Positions 9,499 through 18,338 of a DNA stretch of 33,172 nt are shown here, in pieces (positions within the stretch are counted from its first letter, which is position 1; every line of letters begins with the position of its first letter). A model generated the notes under the pieces. It was not told the origin of the DNA, searched no databases, and saw only the letters and a list, made by a program, of their open reading frames with translations. The translations under genes and the position numbers were made by a program. Origin of the DNA: Spirochaetota bacterium (lineage in GTDB: Bacteria > Spirochaetota > UBA4802 > UBA5368); the NCBI GenBank assembly GCA_025457965.1, contig JALOTJ010000036.1, positions 1 through 33,172 on the forward strand, read 5' to 3'.

Positions 9499-10165
9499 AA
9501 TACATTATCCCAAGCAGGATGCGGTGTCCGGTAAAGTCGATGTACAGGTTGTCCCAGGTCGCCGGCGCCGCCGAGGTGTTCATGGTCGCCCCGGAGCGCG
9601 CGTCGATATATTCCCATTCCATGTACAGCCGTGTCGCTGCCGTAAGGCGCAGCTGCATGCCGGCGATGAAACCGAAGCCAAGCGCCGAGGCGGAGATGTC
9701 GTCCTCGGTGCCGCCGTGCGTAACGGTGCCGGTCGCGAGAAAATACGCGATACCCCCGCCGAGGTAGAACTCGCCGATGTCGAATACCGGAAAATTGATC
9801 CCGAGGAAAAGTGGCAGGCCCGTATAGCTGATCGAGTATTTCTCGACCGGGTCGGTCGGGTCGGAGTTTTCGAGCACATCGCCGCCGGTCAGGGGGAAGG
9901 CGATATCGACACCGGTGCGAAGAAACAGGAAGTCCAGGTTCGCCTTGAACGAAACGCCAAGGATGCAGCTTGTCTGAGGTTCGATCTCGAATCCCGAATT
10001 GTAGGAAGACATATTGCCGACATCGTGGTGCGCGCCCACATGGAAGCCGACGCCCAGATACTGTTGCGCACGCGCCGAGGACGGGACAAGAAACACGACG
10101 ATCGCGCAGCAGGCCGTCAGCAACCTGGGTACGACACGGGATCTGTTATTTCGCATCGATAGCAC
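9488..10165 (-). CDS. Outer-membrane beta-barrel protein, paralogue 3
   Basis: Signal peptide (LLTACCAIVVFLVPSSARA), GVGFHVGAHHDVG start resembling GVGFNLGLTYAPN of paralogue 1, C-terminal LLGIMYYAM. Confidence 0.75.
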   Translation of the reverse strand: MLSMRNNRSRVVPRLLTACCAIVVFLVPSSARAQQYLGVGFHVGAHHDVGNMSSYNSGFEIEPQTSCILGVSFKANLDFLFLRTGVDIAFPLTGGDVLENSDPTDPVEKYSISYTGLPLFLGINFPVFDIGEFYLGGGIAYFLATGTVTHGGTEDDISASALGFGFIAGMQLRLTAATRLYMEWEYIDARSGATMNTSAAPATWDNLYIDFTGHRILLGIMYYAM

Positions 10166-10215
10166 GCCTTTATATGCACCCTCAAGCGCTTTACGTCAAG
10201 AATAATATTCGGGCT

Positions 10216-10524
10216 TTATACGTTAAACAGGCTCTCGGCCTTTTTCTTCCCGCTGATGCGCTCGTAGTCATCAAAATCCACAAAGACCATGTGCGGGAGC
10301 TTTTTGCGGATGCGGCCGATCATCTCGAAGCCCTTCGTCCCCCTGGATTCGTGGGCGGTTACGTACTTGAATTCCCTGCCGCATTTGGGGCATGTTTTCA
10401 ATCCCTCGAGCTTTATGCCCATCTCCCTGCACCCCGGACAGAAGCCGAACTTGTCGTCGACGGTAATGATGTGGTTCTGTATCTCGGCGAGGTCGACCTC
10501 GCTCCAGACTCGAATATGGTCCAT
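10216..10524 (-). CDS. Small zinc-ribbon-like protein (102 aa)
   Basis: CPGC...CPKC motif; start set at MDHIRVW (CAT at 10522-10524) because the longer listed ORF runs antisense into hemC with no similarity. Confidence 0.65.
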   Translation of the reverse strand: MDHIRVWSEVDLAEIQNHIITVDDKFGFCPGCREMGIKLEGLKTCPKCGREFKYVTAHESRGTKGFEMIGRIRKKLPHMVFVDFDDYERISGKKKAESLFNV

Positions 10525-10644
10525 GATTCGCCCGTGCCTCCGTTCTGCCGTCCGGCCGGTAAAGGCCGGGATGTTTCCATCAGCATTAATTATGACGGCC
10601 GCTTTTGCAATTACTATTTGAGCCGCCGGGCCGTTCATAAGCAC

Positions 10645-10673
10645 TTGACAAGCGGTGCGTCGCCGCATAGGGT
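10645..10673 (+). promoter_or_regulatory. Predicted sigma70-type promoter for hemC
   Basis: TTGACA (10645-10650), 17-bp spacer, TAGGGT (10668-10673), immediately upstream of hemC. Confidence 0.5.
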
Positions 10674-10678
10674 GCGGT

Positions 10679-11605
10679 ATGCAAAAAAAGCCGGATGAAC
10701 GAACGATGATACGTATAGGAACGCGCGGGAGCGAGCTCGCGCTATGGCAGGCGAACCATGTTGCGGACCTTGTCGGAAGAGAGCGCTCGCGGATTGTCGT
10801 GATAAAGACAAAGGGAGACCGGATACAGAACGTCTCCTTCGATAAAATGGAAGGAAAGGGTTTTTTCACCAAGGAAATCGAGGATGCACTCCTCTCCGGC
10901 GAGGTGGACGCTGCCGTACATTCGATGAAGGACCTGCCGACGGAGCATACGCCGGGCCTGGCCATCGCCGCGGTGACCCGAAGGGAAGACCCCTCGGACG
11001 TGCTCCTGGTTCGCGCGGAGCGCTATCTGGAGGGGAATAATCTCCCGCTCGCCGACGGCGCGGTGGTGGGGACCAGTTCGCTCCGCAGGGCCGCGCAGCT
11101 TCGCAACATAGTGCCGTCCCTCGAGATCAGACCGCTTCGGGGAAACGTTACGACCCGCATCCGGCGGCTTCGAGAGGGAAGCTTCGATGCGATCGTGCTT
11201 GCCCGGGCGGGACTGACGCGCCTCGAGATTGACACCTTCGGGCTTGTCGAATTTACCCTGCCGTACAGCTATTTTCTGCCGGCGCCCGCACAGGGCGCCC
11301 TCGCCGTGCAGGTGCGCGGGGACGACTCGCTGTTGTATGATATTATACGCAATCTGAACGATCCCGAGACCGAGGATTCGGTTGCGGCGGAGCGGTGCTT
11401 CCTCGAACATTTCGGCGGCGGCTGCCACGTGCCGCTGGGCGCGCTCGCCTATCGGTCCGGCGATGTGCTGCACCTTTCGGGCCTGGTCGCCTCGATCGAC
11501 GGGACGCGGCTTATCAGGAGATCGATCGACGGCGGCGACCCCGCCCGGACAGGGGAAAGGCTCGCGGAGTTACTGAAACAGGAAGGGGCCGAGGGCCTGT
11601 TATGA
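10679..11605 (+). CDS. hemC: Hydroxymethylbilane synthase (porphobilinogen deaminase)
   Basis: IRIGTRGSELALWQA, HSMKDLPTE, GTSSLRRAAQL, RGNVTTRIRRL, LPAPAQGALAVQ, FGGGCHVPLGA. Start could be 10679 or 10706. Confidence 0.97.
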   Translation: MQKKPDERTMIRIGTRGSELALWQANHVADLVGRERSRIVVIKTKGDRIQNVSFDKMEGKGFFTKEIEDALLSGEVDAAVHSMKDLPTEHTPGLAIAAVTRREDPSDVLLVRAERYLEGNNLPLADGAVVGTSSLRRAAQLRNIVPSLEIRPLRGNVTTRIRRLREGSFDAIVLARAGLTRLEIDTFGLVEFTLPYSYFLPAPAQGALAVQVRGDDSLLYDIIRNLNDPETEDSVAAERCFLEHFGGGCHVPLGALAYRSGDVLHLSGLVASIDGTRLIRRSIDGGDPARTGERLAELLKQEGAEGLL

Positions 11606-13089
11606 AAAAGGGCATGGTGTATCTGGCGGGTGCGGGACCCGGCGACCCGGATCTGCTGACGCTGAAGGCGCTTGCCGCGCTCGAACGGGCGGACTGCGTT
11701 ATCTACGACTACCTGGCCAGCCCGGCGATCGTAAACTGGCTTGATTGTGAAAAAATATATGTGGGAAAACAGGGGGGCGACCACACCCTCTCGCAGGGCG
11801 AAATTAACGATCTCATCGTGCGGAAAGCCTCCGAGGGGAAGACGGTGGTGCGCCTGAAGGGGGGAGACCCGTTCATCTTCGGGCGTGGCGGCGAGGAGGC
11901 CGAAGAACTGGTGAAGGCGGGCATTCGCTTTTCCATCATCCCCGGCGTGTCGTCGTTCTATTCCGCCCCCGCCTACGCGGGCATCCCCCTAACGCATCGT
12001 GACCATGCCAACGCTTTCGAGGTGATCACCGGGCACCGGCGCGATGACGCCTCCGACGATGAAGACATCAATTTTCCCGATTACGACCCGAAAAAGACGT
12101 TCGTATTTTTGATGGGGATGAAGAATCTCGCACGCATCGCCTCCAGGCTTATCGGTGAAAAAGGGTTCCCCGAAGATACGCCGGCCGCCGCGGTGAGCTG
12201 GGGGACCACGCCGCGTCAGCGCGTCGCGACGGGAACATTGCGGACCATCGCCGACGAGGTGGCCGGGGGAAAGCTGAAACCGCCGGCGATAATCGTCGTT
12301 GGAGGGGTTGTGACGCTTCGGGAGCATCTGCGCTGGTTCGACACGCTTCCCCTGTTCGGTAAAAAGATCGTCGTTACGCGCACGCGCGAACAGGCCTCGG
12401 CGCTCTCCGGAAAGCTCGCCGAACTGGGCGCGGAGGTAATGGAATTTCCCACGATCCGCATACTGCCGAAGGCCGACATGGCGCACCTTGACGCCGCCAT
12501 CGGATCGATCGACTCCTTCGACTGGATCGTCTTTACCTCGCAGAACGCGGTTAAAATATTTTTTGAACGTCTGTCCGCGCTGGGAAGAGACACCCGCTGT
12601 CTGCACCTGACGCGGATTGCCGCGATCGGCCCGGCGACCGCGCGCGAGATAGAGCGACATTCGGTCCGCCCGGATCTTGTCCCCGGTGAATATATCGCCG
12701 AGGCGGTCGTGTCGGCGATGGGAGCGACGGGCGTCTCCGGGGCGCGGGTGCTTCTGCCCTGCGCGGAGGAGGCCCGTGGCGCGCTCGGGGACGGCCTTTC
12801 CGCGCTCGGCGCCGAGGTTCGGAGGATAGCCGTGTACGACACGGCGCACCCGGAGCCGCCGGCCGGGAATCTCCTCGAAGCGGTGCGCACCGCCGACGTT
12901 GTCACCTTTACGAGCTCGTCGACGGCGAGGAATTATTTTTCGATCGTTAAGGAATCACGCGCGCTGCATGCGAGCATAGGACCGATCACCTCCGCTGCGG
13001 TCCGCGATGCGGGACATGCCGTGGATATCGAGGCGTCGGAGTACACCATTGACGGTCTGGTGGATGCGCTTATCCGCGCGTTCGAATGA
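11602..13089 (+). CDS. cobA-hemD: Fused uroporphyrinogen-III C-methyltransferase / uroporphyrinogen-III synthase
   Basis: N-terminal SUMT motifs (VYLAGAGPGDPDLLTLKA, VRLKGGDPFIFGRGGEE, IPGVSSFYSAPAYAGIPLTHR) followed by a HemD domain (VVTRTREQASALSGKLAELGAEVMEFPTIRI, FTSQNAVKIFF, FTSSSTARNYF). ATG overlaps the hemC TGA (11602-11605). Confidence 0.95.
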   Translation: MKKGMVYLAGAGPGDPDLLTLKALAALERADCVIYDYLASPAIVNWLDCEKIYVGKQGGDHTLSQGEINDLIVRKASEGKTVVRLKGGDPFIFGRGGEEAEELVKAGIRFSIIPGVSSFYSAPAYAGIPLTHRDHANAFEVITGHRRDDASDDEDINFPDYDPKKTFVFLMGMKNLARIASRLIGEKGFPEDTPAAAVSWGTTPRQRVATGTLRTIADEVAGGKLKPPAIIVVGGVVTLREHLRWFDTLPLFGKKIVVTRTREQASALSGKLAELGAEVMEFPTIRILPKADMAHLDAAIGSIDSFDWIVFTSQNAVKIFFERLSALGRDTRCLHLTRIAAIGPATAREIERHSVRPDLVPGEYIAEAVVSAMGATGVSGARVLLPCAEEARGALGDGLSALGAEVRRIAVYDTAHPEPPAGNLLEAVRTADVVTFTSSSTARNYFSIVKESRALHASIGPITSAAVRDAGHAVDIEASEYTIDGLVDALIRAFE

Positions 13090-13228
13090 ACCGGCCCCGT
13101 TTTTTAATTGCCCAATAGCCAGAATCGTGCTTAAATATCGCCGGCTCCCCGCACCTGTTCAATTGTTACGGCTTTTCCGGGGAAGTCGGCCGATTTTCAG
13201 GCAGTCGCGTATATCAACGAGGTAGGGA

Positions 13229-15340
13229 ATGTCCGGATGGTGTATTCGACGAATAGCTGCGGCGGCGCTGTTCGCGCTTCTTTCGGGGACGGGTCCGGTG
13301 ATCGCTGAGGACACGGCACCGGCCGTGGTGCGCCAGGCCGGTCCGGCGGCCGTCCGGTTGGACCTGGCGGGGGACTGGCGCATCGTCGCCCCCTTGAGCG
13401 ACCGGGTCGCGCGCTGCGCCGCCGCGGAGCTCGCCCTGACGCTCGAGCGTATCACGCGGAAGCAATTTCCTGTCGTATCGTCCGGCGAGCGCGGCGTACG
13501 GGTCATCGTCTTATCGCACGGCAGGGACGGGGACTCCTTCCGCTGGCGCGCCGCGGCCGATACCGTGGAAATAAGCGGCGACGGGGCAAGGGGCCTTCTG
13601 TACGGCGCGTACGATTTTCTCGAGGCGCTGGGGTGCCGGTGGGTCGAGCCGGGCGGTCGCGGCGAACGCCTGCCTTCCGGGACCTCGCTGACGCTCGCAC
13701 GATCGTTCTCCCGCCAGGCGCCATCCTTCAAGGGGCGCTGCCTCATCATCGGTCACGCGGCCTTCATGGCCGACGCGGGCGGGTGGACCATCTGGGCCGC
13801 GCGCAACCGTCTGAACACCGTATTCATTCACGTCACCACCGAGTCGCTCGCGTTCGGCGCCGCCCCGGAAAAACAGTGGGAGAAAAAACGCGACGCCGTG
13901 CTCGAAATGATGAAAGACCGGGGAATGGTAATAGAGTACGGCGGTCACCGTCTGGCATCCTTCCTCCCGCGGGACCTTTTTAAAAAAACCCCCGGCATGT
14001 TCAGGATGGCGGGGGGGGAGCGTACGGCCGCTTTTAATTTCTGTCCATCAAGCCTTGAGGCACTTGCCGTTATTCAACGGAACGCGAAGGAATACTTCTG
14101 TGAACACCCGTACGCTGACGTTTTCCATGCCTGGCCCGACGACATTCTCGGCGGCGGTTGGTGCTCGTGCCCGAAATGCGCGCGCTACACGCCGTCGGAA
14201 CAGGCGCTCATGGCCGTCAATGCCGTCGCCGCCGTTTTGCAGAAGGTGAATCCGCGCGCACAGCTTTCATTTCTCTCGTATTACGACACGGAGGAGGTCC
14301 CCGGGAAAGTGAAACCTCTTCCGAATATCTGCATGCTCTGGGCGCCCCGCAGGCGGTGCTACGCGCACGCGCTTTCGGCCGCCGCCTGCGGGGTTAACGT
14401 CCCGCGCTATACAAAAGGTTTCGAAGCCCAGGTTAACTATTTCCGGGCACGGGGAGCACAGCCGGCACGGGTCTTCGAGTATTACCTGGACGCGATACTG
14501 TTCAAATCGGTGCTTCCCCCGCTTGCCGCGGTGATGCGACGCGATCTTGCCTTCTACCGTGCGGCCGGCGCGCATACGGTGCAGGCCCTCATGACGGGAG
14601 ACCACCCATGGGTGAGCGCCCAGCCCAACGCGTGGATTTTCGCGCGCCTTGCCTGGAACACCGACGCGGATTCCGGTTCGCTTCTCACGGAATTTTGCGC
14701 CCATACGTTCGGAAAGGACGCCGCGGTGGCGATGGCGTCGTATTTTTCCACGCTCGAGAAGGCATTCGCCCTGGCGCTGGAGATCAGCCCGGCCATGAAG
14801 CTCCCGGAGGAGCAGACGCCGATGCTCCGGCTCTTCGATTCTCCTCCAACGGATCTCGGCGATCCCTTCTTCGAGCCGCCGGCGGAGATGGAGAAAAAGG
14901 CGGCTCGGGAAAAGGAAATATATGCGCTTATAATGAAGGCCGGGGAAAGCCTGGAGTCCGCCGGCGACAGCGCACTTCCACCGGCATGGCTGCTGGAGCG
15001 GAAATCGTTCGATCTTATGAAGGCATGGCTTAGCTTTGACGCCGCGAGGGCGGGGCTCTATGCGGGACTGGCCGCCGGAGTACCGAAAGACGAATTGCTG
15101 CGACGTCACGCGGCCGCCGAAAAAGCCATGAGCGCGGTCATCGACTGGAGGCTGGAAGGCATCGCCGAAACGACCTGTCGCGATAATTTCGAACTCATGC
15201 ACGCGTATTTCTGGCGCCTTCGGCTGGATAAAATAAGGTACGATAATTTTGAGAACGGTATCGGAAAGATATTCGTAAAGTACAGGGCGATGGCGCGAAT
15301 CGGCTGGCTGTACTTCAAGCTGCTTCGGGCCTACGAATGA
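13229..15340 (+). CDS. Secreted DUF4838-type protein (glycoside-hydrolase-like)
   Basis: Signal peptide; N-terminal alpha/beta glucosidase-associated-like domain (LYGAYDFLEALGCRWVEPG) and a DUF4838-like core (PDDILGGGWCSCPKC, SFLSYYDTEEVP). Confidence 0.75.
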   Translation: MSGWCIRRIAAAALFALLSGTGPVIAEDTAPAVVRQAGPAAVRLDLAGDWRIVAPLSDRVARCAAAELALTLERITRKQFPVVSSGERGVRVIVLSHGRDGDSFRWRAAADTVEISGDGARGLLYGAYDFLEALGCRWVEPGGRGERLPSGTSLTLARSFSRQAPSFKGRCLIIGHAAFMADAGGWTIWAARNRLNTVFIHVTTESLAFGAAPEKQWEKKRDAVLEMMKDRGMVIEYGGHRLASFLPRDLFKKTPGMFRMAGGERTAAFNFCPSSLEALAVIQRNAKEYFCEHPYADVFHAWPDDILGGGWCSCPKCARYTPSEQALMAVNAVAAVLQKVNPRAQLSFLSYYDTEEVPGKVKPLPNICMLWAPRRRCYAHALSAAACGVNVPRYTKGFEAQVNYFRARGAQPARVFEYYLDAILFKSVLPPLAAVMRRDLAFYRAAGAHTVQALMTGDHPWVSAQPNAWIFARLAWNTDADSGSLLTEFCAHTFGKDAAVAMASYFSTLEKAFALALEISPAMKLPEEQTPMLRLFDSPPTDLGDPFFEPPAEMEKKAAREKEIYALIMKAGESLESAGDSALPPAWLLERKSFDLMKAWLSFDAARAGLYAGLAAGVPKDELLRRHAAAEKAMSAVIDWRLEGIAETTCRDNFELMHAYFWRLRLDKIRYDNFENGIGKIFVKYRAMARIGWLYFKLLRAYE

Positions 15341-15440
15341 ATATTTATTGTATGCATAACATGAAAAAGCGGACGGACGGATGTCCCGGGTTCCGCGGCA
15401 AGTCGAAGAACGTGCGATCATAAGACTTTAAGGGGGAATT

Positions 15441-15845
15441 ATGCTGGAAGCCGATATCAACCACCTGGCGATACTCGCCTCCGCGATCGTGAGTATGGCC
15501 ATAGGGGCCGTATGGTATTCACCGTTCATATTCGGAAAGATATGGATGGCGCAGAGCGGACTGCGGCCCGAGGATATGAAGGGCAAGGGGCGCGCAATGA
15601 CCATTGCCGCCGTTTCGGCCCTTGTGGCGGCCTATGTGCTGGCCCATTTCATGGCCCTTCTCGACGTCCAGTCCCTGAACAGAGGGCTTGCCGTGGCCTT
15701 CCAGGTGTGGCTGGGTTTCGTGGCGACCGTGATGGCGCTGGAAATGGGTTTCGGCGGAAAATCGCTTAAAGCCTACCTCATCGAGGCCGGGAACCAGCTG
15801 GCTTCGTTCCTCGCCATGGGGGCCATCCTGTCCGTTTGGAGATAA
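15441..15845 (+). CDS. DUF1761-type membrane protein
   Basis: 134-aa, four predicted TM segments, motif INHLAILASAIVSMAIGAVWYSPFIFGKIWM typical of DUF1761. Confidence 0.8.
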   Translation: MLEADINHLAILASAIVSMAIGAVWYSPFIFGKIWMAQSGLRPEDMKGKGRAMTIAAVSALVAAYVLAHFMALLDVQSLNRGLAVAFQVWLGFVATVMALEMGFGGKSLKAYLIEAGNQLASFLAMGAILSVWR

Positions 15846-15891
15846 CGAGCCGGAACGAGCGTGTTTTTGGGAATATCCCGTTAAGGCGGGT

Positions 15892-15918
15892 TCTATATCG
15901 CCCGCTTGTTGCCGATTA
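15892..15918 (+). promoter_or_regulatory. Possible sigma28 (FliA/WhiG-type) promoter for the MCP gene
   Basis: GCCGATTA (15911-15918) matches the -10 GCCGATAA at 7/8; the -35 is weak (TCTA, 15-nt spacing). Confidence 0.3.
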
Positions 15919-15942
15919 TAATTAAAGAGAGAAAGGAAGGAA

Positions 15943-17211
15943 ATGTCGGGTAATACAAAGCTGCGGATTTCGGCATTGAGGATGCTGCCGGTGCTGTTGT
16001 CGTTTTCCGGAGGTGCCGTGGTGCTCGTTCTGGCGGGAGTCGGCGGGGGCGGAATGAAGGCCGATTTGACGATTGCCGTCGCCCTTGCCCTTGCACTGAT
16101 TGCCGCACAGGGGCTTCTGGGCTTCATCATCATCGGCCGTCTGCTCCGGCGCGAGCGCGTTCTGGCCGTACGCCTTGCGGGGATTGCGGGAGTACGGACC
16201 GGGGCCGACGAACCGCGGGACCTCCCGGCGCTGACGATCTGCGATGAATTCTTAAAACGCCTCGATGCGCTAATGAACACGCTGGAGCATGCAACCGAAG
16301 GGCTCTCCGCCGCGGCGGGCCGCATGTCCGAAACCGCTTCGAAGGTGTTCGAAAACGCGAAATCACAGAACGTATCGGTCATCAATATCGCCGCCTCGGT
16401 TGAGAAGGTCGCCGTGGGCATCAACTCGGTGGCCGAAAACGCGGTCCAGCAGGCCGAAGGTCTCCAGACGCTCGTGACGCTCATCCGGAGCCTCATGGAG
16501 ACGGCCGAGACGCTGGCGCAGAGGATCGAAGAGGCGGTCTCATCGACTCACGAGGTTGCCGAAAACGCCGAGCGGGGGCGCGAACGCCTCAACGAGGCCT
16601 CGCGGGGCATGCTCCAGATCATGAAGGACTCGGGCGCGATCAACGAAGTGGTTGAGGTGATAGGCGATATTTCCGACCGCATCAACCTGCTTTCGCTCAA
16701 CGCGGCGATCGAGGCGGCGCGGGCGGGTGACGCGGGCCGGGGCTTCGCCGTGGTGGCCGACGAGGTATCGAAACTCGCCGACCGCACGTTCTCGAGCGCG
16801 CGCGACATCGGCGAGATGATCTCGGGAAGGGGCAAAATCCTCGAAGGAAACACCGTTACCATCCGGGAAGCGGTGAATTCGGTCGGCGGAATAATGGAGA
16901 CGATCGAGCGGATCGGCGAGGACGTTAAAAAGGTGGCCAATACGGTCAAGGACCAGGCCCAGCTCAATTCGATCGTGGCCGATCATGCGCAGATGATCAG
17001 CGGCAAGTCCGAGGAGATCGACGATGCCACGACCGAGCAGAAGATCGCGATCTACGACGTGTTGACGAATGTTAACGGCATCAATGCCCTGTTCAGGGAA
17101 AACCTTTCCATGGCGCGCGAATCGATCGATGCCGCCGACGCCGTGGCCGGGTTCGCCGGCGGTATCCGTGACGCGCTTGCAGTCTTCATGAGGGCGCGTC
17201 GAAGCGGCTGA
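15943..17211 (+). CDS. Methyl-accepting chemotaxis protein without a large extracytoplasmic sensor domain
   Basis: Two closely spaced N-terminal TM segments; signalling tip EVIGDISDRINLLSLNAAIEAARAGDAGRGFAVVADEVSKLADRT; good SD AGGAAGG. Confidence 0.92.
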   Translation: MSGNTKLRISALRMLPVLLSFSGGAVVLVLAGVGGGGMKADLTIAVALALALIAAQGLLGFIIIGRLLRRERVLAVRLAGIAGVRTGADEPRDLPALTICDEFLKRLDALMNTLEHATEGLSAAAGRMSETASKVFENAKSQNVSVINIAASVEKVAVGINSVAENAVQQAEGLQTLVTLIRSLMETAETLAQRIEEAVSSTHEVAENAERGRERLNEASRGMLQIMKDSGAINEVVEVIGDISDRINLLSLNAAIEAARAGDAGRGFAVVADEVSKLADRTFSSARDIGEMISGRGKILEGNTVTIREAVNSVGGIMETIERIGEDVKKVANTVKDQAQLNSIVADHAQMISGKSEEIDDATTEQKIAIYDVLTNVNGINALFRENLSMARESIDAADAVAGFAGGIRDALAVFMRARRSG

Positions 17212-17223
17212 CGGACGGGCCCG

Positions 17224-18078
17224 TTATTTTTCCCCGATAAATTCCAGTATCAGTTCCGAAATCATACCGGCGCCGCGGCCATTAAGGTGCAGGAAGTCGG
17301 TAAGAAGCTGGAAGCCGTTCCCCTCCGCGATTTCATCGAAGCTTTTGCGCAGGATGAGGTGTTTGAATATTCCCACATACATAAGGGACTGCAATTCCGA
17401 ATAGGGGTGGAGCACGGGCCGCGGATTCGCCTTCAGATACGCCACCATCCTTTCGTTAAGCGGCAGGTATGCGCATCCTTCGCGGCGGGCGGTGTCGCGA
17501 ATCACGGTGCTGTATTCAATGCTCGCCCTGAACGAAGGGGACTCCGGACTTTCGCCTATGGGCGGTATCGACATGAGGGCGATACGCGCCGGGGTCTCGT
17601 TCTTCAGCCGGCGGCAGATTTCGGCAAGGTTTTTCGCAAACCAGGCTTTTTCGGGCGCGCGCGGGAGATTCATGCTCCTGACGGCGCGCGCGGCGTTTTC
17701 CGGATCAAGGGACGCATTGGCGTCGTTGGTGCCGATGAGTATGGTGACTAAATCAGGCCTTAAGCGTATGATCTCGTCGATTCTCGACAGAACGTTATAC
17801 GCGAGTTCATCATTCACGCCGGCGTTAATAAAAATAAGGTCTTTTCGCATTGATTTTTCAATGAGCATGTCGACGTAGTTGTGGCTTACCCTTCCATGGG
17901 TGATGCTGTCGCCGACGCAGACGATCACTTTTTTATCCTTGCGATCAGGATTCGAACGCAGGAAATCCCCGGGGCTGTTATCCGGGAGGCGCTGTGCCAT
18001 ATGCGAGCCATAGAGAAATATTCCGGCGCACAGCACCGCCAGAACGCCGGCAATTACGAGTATCTTCCTTATCATCAT
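17224..18078 (-). CDS. SGNH/GDSL-family hydrolase, membrane-anchored or secreted
   Basis: Block I VCVGDSITHG, II NAGVNDE, III LIGTNDANAS, V DFLHLNGRG; N-terminal hydrophobic segment MMIRKILVIAGVLAVLCAGIFLYG. Confidence 0.85.
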   Translation of the reverse strand: MMIRKILVIAGVLAVLCAGIFLYGSHMAQRLPDNSPGDFLRSNPDRKDKKVIVCVGDSITHGRVSHNYVDMLIEKSMRKDLIFINAGVNDELAYNVLSRIDEIIRLRPDLVTILIGTNDANASLDPENAARAVRSMNLPRAPEKAWFAKNLAEICRRLKNETPARIALMSIPPIGESPESPSFRASIEYSTVIRDTARREGCAYLPLNERMVAYLKANPRPVLHPYSELQSLMYVGIFKHLILRKSFDEIAEGNGFQLLTDFLHLNGRGAGMISELILEFIGEK

Positions 18079-18338
18079 CAACCCCCGGTATATGCCAGAT
18101 GGTACACCCTGTGGAAAATATGCACGTAATGGAAGTCTTGCCAGCATTTTTTCTGAAAAATTCGTATTCTCGGGTGCTCAGGTGCCATCGGCGCTGATCG
18201 TGCGGTACGGGGAATTAATCCTTGACGACTGGGGCGATCGCTGTTTTTTGTTAGGGAAATGTTAACTTTCCCGGTGCCTGCTGCCGGCCGGCTGCCCGGG
18301 CAAGCCATCCATCCCAGACCAAAAAAGGGGCCGAATCA

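Noticed and set aside
10525-10965. N-terminal extension of the zinc-ribbon ORF on the minus strand
   Set aside because: Overlaps hemC antisense and its promoter; internal start at 10524 gives a coherent small protein.
14267-15421. 384-aa minus ORF opposite the DUF4838-type gene
   Set aside because: Antisense codon-bias artefact; the plus frame has a signal peptide and family motifs.
18222-18250. TTGACG-17-TTTTTG as a promoter for the Na/Pi transporter
   Set aside because: The -35 is good but the -10 is poor; not strong enough to list as a feature.
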